A stretch of 64,000 nt of DNA, from positions 1,220,501-1,284,500 of the forward strand of contig NC_056423.1 of assembly GCF_905147365.1 (NCBI RefSeq), given 5' to 3'. The notes beneath the pieces are model-generated. The model worked only from the letters and a program-made list of their open reading frames with translations, ran no database searches and was not told the origin of the DNA. Of the stretch, positions 1 to 8,452 are shown one piece after another. Position 1 is the stretch's first letter; every line of letters begins with the position of its first letter. Both the position numbers and the translations under genes were made by a program. Origin of the DNA: Aricia agestis. Its lineage: Eukaryota > Arthropoda > Insecta > Lepidoptera > Lycaenidae.

Positions 1-629
1 GTGTTAATCTGAGCCCTTTCCACATCTTTATAATATATTGTATTTTTAATAAATAATTTTGTAACTTTTGTTTCGCAACAAAAATTTTTATTGAGTCACA
101 AAAATTGTCTCGAATTTTTATTTTTTATCCATCCAATAAAAACATGGTTAGGCTATGGTTAGGCTTCGGTAATCTGTCAAAGTCACAAGTCACAGAACGT
201 CATGGATTAATATGTACAGAATGTAGGCTTATGATGCAGAACGTCTAGGTACCTGTTTCATGCAGAGGGACAGAAAACGTTATCAAAAATTTACCGTTAA
301 ATTTACCAAAACATTCGTTCCGTTATCGTTACAAATTACCGCTACTTTTTTGGTATCGTTAAAAAGTATCGATACTGTTTACCGGTATATTTATCGTTAT
401 TTCTTAACGTTACCATTGCTCTAAGCGCGACGTTGCCAGACTTCTGTGGTGGCAAAGTCGCGCCTCGCACAACGTATATGTCAATACGCTTATTCTATGG
501 ACTCGCGTACTGCATCGGGATTCGGGACACTCGTCGTCGTCACTCACCGTACTGCGCGGAGTGCAGACACGGGACAAGGAACTTGTAAAGCAAAGAAAGC
601 AAAAAGTTTGTTTCTTTTTGTTTTGAGAG
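1..629. other. Gene-free left edge
   Basis: No coding exon, RNA gene or clear transposon end could be supported here. The stretch is AT-rich with short poly-A and poly-T runs. Around 300-420 there are several near-repeats of a TATCGTTA/TACCGTTA-type word, which look like decayed simple sequence. The short open frames in this stretch have no recognisable protein similarity. Confidence 0.4.
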
Positions 630-1275
630 TAATAGTAAGTAATCTATAAAATTTGTCCTGACGGTTAAAACTGTTAAAGTTACAGCCACGAAATTTTGTG
701 ATTGGGGTTGTTTTATAAAGTAAACACTTAATAAGAAATGAATTTTGGAAACTTTGACCCGAAGGGGGTGAAATAGGGGTTGAAAATGTGTATAAAAGTC
801 CGTCATTTCTCAAGTTAGAAACATGAAACTTTATTTTTGGGCTACTGATTAAAAATGAATGAATATATATTTAAGCGTTTTTGGAAATTCTACCCCTCCA
901 AGGGGGTGAAATTGGGGTTGAAAGTTTGAATGAAAATCCATCATTTCTTAAGCTACCAACTTGAAACTTTATTTTTGGGCTACTGATTAAAAATGAATGG
1001 ATACGTATTTAAGCGTTTTTGAAAATTCTACCCCAAAGGGGGTGAAATTGGGGTTGAACGTTTGAATGAAAATCCGTTATTTCATGAGTTAGAAATATGA
1101 AACTTTATTTTTGGGTTACTGATTAAAATTACATGGATACGTGTTTAAACATTTCTGGAAATCCTCCCCCCAAGGGGGTGAAATAAGGGTTGAAAGTTTG
1201 AATGAAAGTCCGTCATTTCTTAAGTTAGAAACATCAAACTTTATTATTGGGTTACTGATTAAAATTGAATGGATA
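630..1275. repeat. Tandem repeat, about 136-bp unit, roughly 4.5 copies
   Basis: Each unit holds the word AAGGGGGTGAAAT (near 762, 900, 1036 and 1172, so a period of about 136-138 bp), followed by a conserved stretch ending in TTGGGCTACTGATTAAAA. Copies differ by scattered substitutions. The array runs straight into a fragment of an interspersed repeat at 1286. No coding potential was seen. Confidence 0.8.
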
Positions 1276-1285
1276 TATTATCTAT

Positions 1286-1345
1286 ACTAGCTGTTGCCCG
1301 CAACTTCATCCGCGTGAATGTATGTTATTAAAATCGAGATTTAGA
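1286..1345 (+). repeat. Fragment of interspersed family D (CTAGCTGTTGCCCGCAACTT head)
   Basis: The head sequence matches, with a few changes, the repeats inside the first introns of GR genes A (34668) and B (42703). It abuts the 136-bp tandem array, which may therefore be part of the same element. The class is not certain; it is a high-copy short repeat, possibly an RTE-LINE 3' end or a derived SINE. Confidence 0.5.
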
Positions 1346-1768
1346 AAATTGAACACCCATCTACGACTATTTTATTTTAATATCGTATGCGACATCAGAT
1401 TTACACTGTAGGTTGTCTAGCATTGTAGTTCTTTCGTCTTGGCAGAAAAAACTCTCCCAGAGAACATGATGAGAGGTTTATTCAAACATACTGCCTTCGG
1501 TAGTACATATTCTACCATTTCTACCTATGTGCTCGAAAGATGCTAGTAACTTAGATCCTTAAAGTTTGACTTTAAAATTTCCATGGCCGGTAATGAATTG
1601 AGAATTTGAGATACACAGTGGTCAATATCCATCCAGGGTTTGGATAATCGCTTACGAATATTAGGAACAGTTTTAAAGATCGACCTTTGCTAGAATTGGT
1701 AATCACTTTGGTTGTTGTTGTAAATTTCGAGGAGTTTCTTCAAACCCATTACTTATCAAGTTACCGTT

Positions 1769-2245
1769 TATAGGGTTCCGTACCCAAAGGGTAAAAACGG
1801 GACCCTATTACTAAGACTTCGTTGTCGGTCCGTCTGTTTGTCTCCAGGCTCTGGCTCTAGCTAACTCTAGCTATAACGGTTCTTGAGATACACTCAAGAA
1901 CCGTTATAGCTAGAGTTCTGAATTTTTTACAGATTGTGTATATCTGTTGCCGCTATAACAACAAATACTGAAAACAAAATAAAATCAATATTTAAGGGGC
2001 TCCCATACAACAAACATGATTTTTTTGGCCTCTTTTGCTCGATATCAACAAAGACAACAGGCAGGCAGTTGAAATTATCACAGAATCCTTAATTATATAT
2101 GTATTTTAATAATTAATAATAAAAATAGAATATAATTAAAATTAAAGGGGGGCTCCCATACAAAAACACAACTTTTGGCCTTTTTTCTCTATAACGGTAC
2201 GGAACCCTTCGTGCGCAAGTCCGACTCGCACTTGGCCGATTTTAT
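1769..2245 (+). repeat. Interspersed repeat with GGGTTCCGTACCCAAAGGG head and internal hairpin
   Basis: The element starts with a GGTTCCGTACCCAAAGGG motif and ends near CCGACTCGCACTTGGCCGA, ends I recognise as recurrent in lepidopteran genomes. Near 1863-1917 it contains an inverted repeat with arms of about 23 nt (CTCTAGCTATAACGG outward-facing with its complement) around a short loop. A related, shorter piece lies at 17700-17868. Confidence 0.55.
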
Positions 2246-2982
2246 TGTAAACATGGTATCAAATTCGGGCGATCTATACAACAAAAAAGAATTTTGAAAA
2301 TCTGACCACAAACAGCAAAGTAAACATTAACTCCTCCTTTTTTTAAAGTTGGTTAAAAAAAGTATCTAAGAAGTAGACCAGGGATGTAAGGTATCATCAT
2401 GCAAAATTTCATTGAAATCGGTACAGCGGATTCAGAGATTAGCCTGTACAAACAGACAAACAGACAGAGAAACAAAAATTTCAAAAACAGTTAAAATGTG
2501 TTCTACTACTCTTCTAACATGCCCCTGACATAGGCATACGTACAGTCACTCATTTACGCATGCCTATGCGTACACTCACTCATTTACTTAAAGGTGGAAG
2601 TTTATTTCGCAGAATATTGCTAAAAATAATAACAAATTAAATTTTAAACTATGGATTTCCGCAAAGTAACGCCTGATTCCATTAACTATCGTTTTTTCAA
2701 GTTTATTTTCAATAGTGACTGGTGAGTTTTTTGTCGCTGCTTTTTCCACAACTACCCAGAAAAAATTGTAATGTCAAATCTGTTTGACATGATTTTGACA
2801 AAAAGTAAATAAAAGGAGTCAAAATTTCACTTTTTACTTTGTCGTGGTACTACCTATCTTTAGTTGAAATAAAGTATTTGATAATATCATAAGCACCTAA
2901 AGTTTTAATAAATGCGGTTATGACTTGGACAGCAGTGTTAAGGTGTAAGAAAATAGTAACAGTGTGTTTGTGAAGTATCATT
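2246..2982. other. Upstream region of Stk40
   Basis: No repeat with clear ends is seen in the last 400 bases before the Stk40 start codon. The 5' UTR and promoter of the kinase gene should lie here, but no TATA box or initiator could be chosen with confidence. The region is AT-rich with a diffuse repeat-like stretch around 2300-2600. Confidence 0.35.
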
Positions 2983-3462
2983 ATGGATCCAGAGAGACCT
3001 GGGACTAGTATTAATCACGGAAAACGATCACGACCTATACTCCTGCAACCGAGTCCAAAGATCCCGAGACTGTCAGCTTACGCCGGTTCAACGTCGAGCG
3101 CCGTACTCAAAAATTCAAAAAAGTTCGGTCCAAACTCGCTGCAGAAGAACCTTGTAACATATAATACGAGTGACATTCCTGCCCCAGGGACTGTAGTCCC
3201 GGATAAGCACGTTCGAAAGGCTGGCCCGTACTTACTTGGCCCCAAATTGGGTCCGAGTCCTGTGAAAAGTATCGTACAATGTTTGGCCCGAAAAGAAAAA
3301 ACAGATGAGTTTTATCAGATAAAAATTTTGACGCTCAGACATGAGGGCCAAGTCGAAACTCAGGACGACAGGCAGGGCAAGATGCTGCTGCATACAGAGT
3401 ATTCATTGTTGTCGTTGTTGAAAGACCAAGATGGGGTTATCCATCATCATGGCCTTTTTAAG
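2983..3462 (+). CDS. Stk40: Stk40 coding exon 1 (residues 1-160)
   Basis: The exon opens with ATG in TATCATTATGGAT and ends at AAG before GTATGG, phase 0. It encodes the basic, Ser/Pro-rich N-terminus (1-79) and the first kinase-lobe strands, including the YQIK lysine at 114 and the block HTEYSLLSLL. The open frame runs on to 3498 into the intron, which is not coding. The ATG is the first in a frame that stays open and agrees with the family. Confidence 0.92.
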
Positions 3463-6400
3463 GTATGGACATCTTCTTGCCATTTTGCATCATCATAAAA
3501 TTATGATTTATTCATCAATCTTTCATAGTAAAATATAATCTATAATAGCACTTTTTTACATACATGTAATACTAATAATATGTTTATTGATATCCCAAAA
3601 ACTTACATCTTGTTGTATAGTATGCTTACATTACTACACATTTATATATTCTATACATGTAATATGTATAGTATAAAAGTATATATATATTTCTGTTGTG
3701 TGGTACCTGTAACACAAGTCCTTTAGGTACTTAGCATGGGGCCAGACTGAGATGATGTGAGATGTCCATAGTTTATTATTATATTATTATTTTTATTCTG
3801 ACTTCAAGCTATAGAATGCCTGCTGAAGGTCAGTTAAATGCTCTTGGCAAAGCACTCCAGCCTTTTCTACTCTATTCTGTCTAGTGCTATTCTTCTCCAA
3901 TTCATCAATCTCATCAAATAAATGTTGAAATTCCCCTCTACAAATATTACAATAATCAAACAGATGTTGTGAAATTGCTTAGTATCTTTTAGTATGGTGT
4001 AACACAACACAGTCATTATTATAATTTGTTTCAATTTATATTTGTTAAGACATTATCATAAACTTTGTCAGTACAGTCATCTGATTAATAAATATTTTGA
4101 GTTTGTATATATCATAGTATATTGATAATATTGACTGCATGTTCTTTATGTTAGTTCATTGTAGCTCATAATAGTTTCACAAAATTATATCATATTATGT
4201 ATGAAGCAGCTGATTGCTAAGAGAAAAAAAATGTACTTAAGGGTGTAAAGTTATATCACTTAGTTTTGTTACACCCTGTATCTTATATCTTTAAACAAGT
4301 AATTCTTGTATATAAATATATAATTGTAATCTCAGAATCGGCTCCAACGACTTTCATGAAATTTAGTATATAGGGGGTTTCGGGGGCGATAAATTGATCT
4401 AGTGAGGAATCATTTTTAGAAAATGTCATTTTATTCGTCTTTTATCAAATACCGAGCCAAGCTCGGTCAAATTGCTAGTTTAAATTAATAAGTATAATAT
4501 TCTATATTTCCCTACACAAATTTTGCCCAATGTTATGTAAATACAACATAATTTTTTAACCACTGTCAGTCTCTTTCATAGAAATATGTTCTAGTCCAGG
4601 GCTTCCCAAACTGTGCGTCGCGAACAATGTCGCATGTCAACACAACCAAATTAAGTTAGCGCTGCGCGCATTATGTCAATCATACATCCCGTGATTTCCG
4701 GGGAGTCTAAATCCCCGGTTTCAGAAGCTATGCTCAGAAAAGCAAACACAGGTTTCACATTAGCCAGCCTTGCTGTCTTTAATATCGTTCATAAATATCT
4801 CTTTTAATTTTTATACTTATTGTTTTGATTTGATCATTATTTCCTAATAAAAATATAAATATCCAAATAGTGTTTATATGATAACCTATGTAGGCTGGTT
4901 CTAAAATTAGAAAGCATTTTTGAAGGCTGGGTTGAGGGGCGTCGTAAAGAAATGGCAAAGTCCCAAGGGCGTCACAGTACTAAAGATTGTGATTTGGCGC
5001 CCCTAGAGGATGAGGCCCGTGTGCATTGCACACATTGCACATGTGGTAGCGGGGCCCTGTCTAGTCATTACAAACTGTTTCTCATTTTTCAGGATCATGC
5101 TCTAGAAGAAATGCCAAATCCAAATGGCCCAGGCTGCGTATACACTGGTAGAGTAAAACAAAGACTGTTTTTAGTATTAGACTGTGTTACCTCTCACCAG
5201 TTTAGTGAGAAGGGTAATGAATTGATCAACTTACAGCAATATGTTACTAAAGTGAAGAAAGTTCCAGAGAAAGAGGCCATACTAATATTTTATGATATTG
5301 TGAGGGTCGTGTCCAATTTACATAAGGTAATTCCTATTGCTTCCCATTTTGCTTATTCATGTTTTAAATGTTTTGAAACATGCATGATAATAAAACTACA
5401 ATGCTAGGTTTTTTTAACTGCTCGCCATTTGTACTGCAGAATTTATAAGAACAATATATTTAATATAGAAAATGGTGAAGTAAATAGAAATATATAATCA
5501 ACACCAAACTCATTTTGCAGGCTTAGCATGGCTACCATAGAAAGGTTTATTCTTAGGGTAAAGTAGACAAAGTGTTAAATTAAACTGTCAACAACTGTGT
5601 TCAACTGTGGCAGTGCATAGCCCGCTGCAGGCTAAAAAAAATTCTTTAAAGTTTAATATTAATATTTATATCAATTATTTACGTTTCAGAGAAATATAGT
5701 GCACAGAGATCTTAAATTAGGTAATATTGTATTGAACCAGAGGACTGGCCGGGTTGTGATAACGAATTTCTGTCTCGGCACCCATTTGGGTAGCGATAGA
5801 GATTTGTTGAAGGATCAAAGAGGTATGTTAAATTTTTAAAATATAGTTACACTAAGTTACACGGCCGTTGCGTCATCGTTGCGTCGACGCAGTGCTGCCG
5901 TTTGACGCGTAGCCGGCCACACGGGCGCTGCGTCATCGCAGCATTATTACGAAGTAGTCTTAACGACGTCGCTGCGTCGACGCAACGCTGACGCAACGCG
6001 CCGTGTGGTTTTTTTAGCTAATTGTTTGCCTTAAAAATCCCTTTCGAACTGTACATTTTACTGCCATATGTAAAAATGAATTGTCATCTATACTAAGTAG
6101 GTAATATTATAAAGCTGAAGAGTGTGTTTGAAATCTTTCAAAGTACTGGACCTATTTTTATGTAATTTGGCACAGATGCAGAGTAGACCCCGGGGAAGAA
6201 CATAAGCTTCTTTAGCGGGAAAATGTACGCTTTCCGCGTAATTCCTTTGGTGGGCGGAGCCGCGCAAGTCAGCTAGTCATACAACATGTCTATAATTTTT
6301 TACGCCTCCGTGGTCTAGTGGATAAGAGCGTGGCTCTTGACTCGGAGGTTGTGGGTTCGATTCCCACGTTGGAAACTTGTTATCTCCAAGATTGTTTAGG

Positions 6401-8372
6401 TTAGGACAATGCAGGCTGATCACATGATTGACAAGTAAGATGATCCATGCGTCGGATGGGCATGTAAAAAGTCGGTCTTGCGCCTGATCTCTCGCCAGAC
6501 GTGTCGGTCTTCCGCGTCACTGGGTCATGGGAGTAAAGGAATAAAGAGGGCTCTTGTGTACTGCGCACACACTTGGGCACTAAAAAAATACCCCTGCGTC
6601 AATGAAACTGGTCACCGTCACCGAAACCGGTGTGGGGGTTATTATTATGACTTATGTATATTTTTTTCCTTCATTTCAGGGTCCCCAGCTTACATATCAC
6701 CAGATGTGTTGATGTGTAAGCCGTACCACGGGAAGCCGTCTGACATGTGGGCGCTGGGAGTGGTGTTGTATACCATGCTGTACGGACAGTTCCCGTTCTG
6801 TGACACCAGTCTCGCTCAGCTGTTCAGTAGGATACAGGCTGCCAATTATAATATTCCGCCGTGAGTACTTTCCTTACTAAATTTAACAAGGTACCTATAA
6901 CAAAACTAAGTGTCAGCATGACATAGATAAAAAGATGATTTTACAATAAAACATTTACTTACTAAAGTTTTTACATTTAGTGCTTATTAACTATACTGTA
7001 CTCGGCGAAACGTCGCGGTAGCGGTCATTGACTTTTTTAGCCTAGGCGCTTAATGAAAAATGCTCGCACTGTATTTAGAATGTTTAAGAATAAAATTGAC
7101 CTCTTATAAAGCAAGCGCCCCAGCGTAACGAGATTCCCCATACGAAAGTGAAAAAAATATTGGTCTTTCAACGCTACTATTTTTACAGTGAACTACGAGG
7201 AACACGTACACACCCTAAAGTACTATCGCTTAGTTTTGTGACACCCTGTACATATGTGCGAAAAAGCGTCTGTCACCTTTTCACGCTTAAACGGCTGAAT
7301 CGATTTCGATAAAAACTTGGCGTAGAGATACTTAGAGATACGCAAAAGGGCATAGGATAGTTGTTGTTGCGAAAAATAAACGGATGTCGCGATGAATGAA
7401 TTTCGCGGCAACATAGTTGCAGGCGCCATCTTGTTACTTGTATAAGTTACTCGATGTTGATCGCACTGTAAGTTGTAGCCATACATTTTACCCCAATAAG
7501 AATCCGATATCCTTTTCCTGGCCTTAAAGGGTAGGGTAGGGGAGGGTAAGGGAGGGAATAGGGTAGGGCATTGGGCCTCCGGTAAAATGTGTGATTGTTA
7601 ATATAAATCTTGATCGATTTCAGAGATGGCAACTCCGTGCAAGTTAGTGACAACACAGTGTTTTTAATTCAGAGGCTGCTTGTGAAGGATCCCAAACATA
7701 GATTGCTGGCTGATCAGGTATTTTTTTTATAATACTACGCACATTTTTCACAGGTCAGTTAATAAAGGCTATATCACACATATCAACTTGGAAAGGCATT
7801 GTAATTAAACTAGGAGTGTTTTTTAAAATGTCAGATACTTTAATTTGTATCTGGAGATTTTGTTGTAATCTAGTTGAGCCTGTCCTCACGGCCCGTTGCG
7901 TCAGCGTTGCGTCGACGCAGCGCTGCCGTTGCGTTGTTTTACATAAAAGTAACCAAGGTGTTCACAACGTACACATGACGGACAGCAGCCCCCGAGACGA
8001 AGCGGGAGGGGGTGTTGACGTCAAGACTGCATCGTAATAACGCTGCGATGGCGCAGCGGCCGACGGGTGTCACCGACTATGCGTCGGCGGTAGTCGACGG
8101 CAGTCGACGGCATGTGTCGGCGGCAATCGACGGCAGCCGCTGACAGTTTATGACGCTTGCAGGGGGCCTACCACGACCTTTCCCCCACGATTTTACAACA
8201 AAGTGTTCTGGAAATATGATAGATTATAATAACATTACCGTAATTTAAATATAATTTTACTAAAAGAAAACAGTAATGTAAAACATTGTTAAATCCGCTG
8301 TGAAATATCAACTTTTTTTATGATCGCTAGCTTGACGTTAAAGTAATCTTATATCTTTAAACGAGCAATTCT

Positions 8373-8452
<80 letters not shown>

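Noticed and set aside
446..649. 67-residue open frame at the left edge
   Set aside because: No similarity, no splice context, and overlapping frames on the other strand of similar length; expected by chance.
4952..5092. N-terminal extension of Stk40 exon 2 (separate start at 4952)
   Set aside because: The segment before 5093 does not match STK40, and a good acceptor with correct phase lies at 5091-5092.
6304..6376. Functional tRNA-Lys gene
   Set aside because: The tRNA-like head is followed by a body shared with two other copies and the stem pairing is imperfect. It is the promoter part of a SINE.
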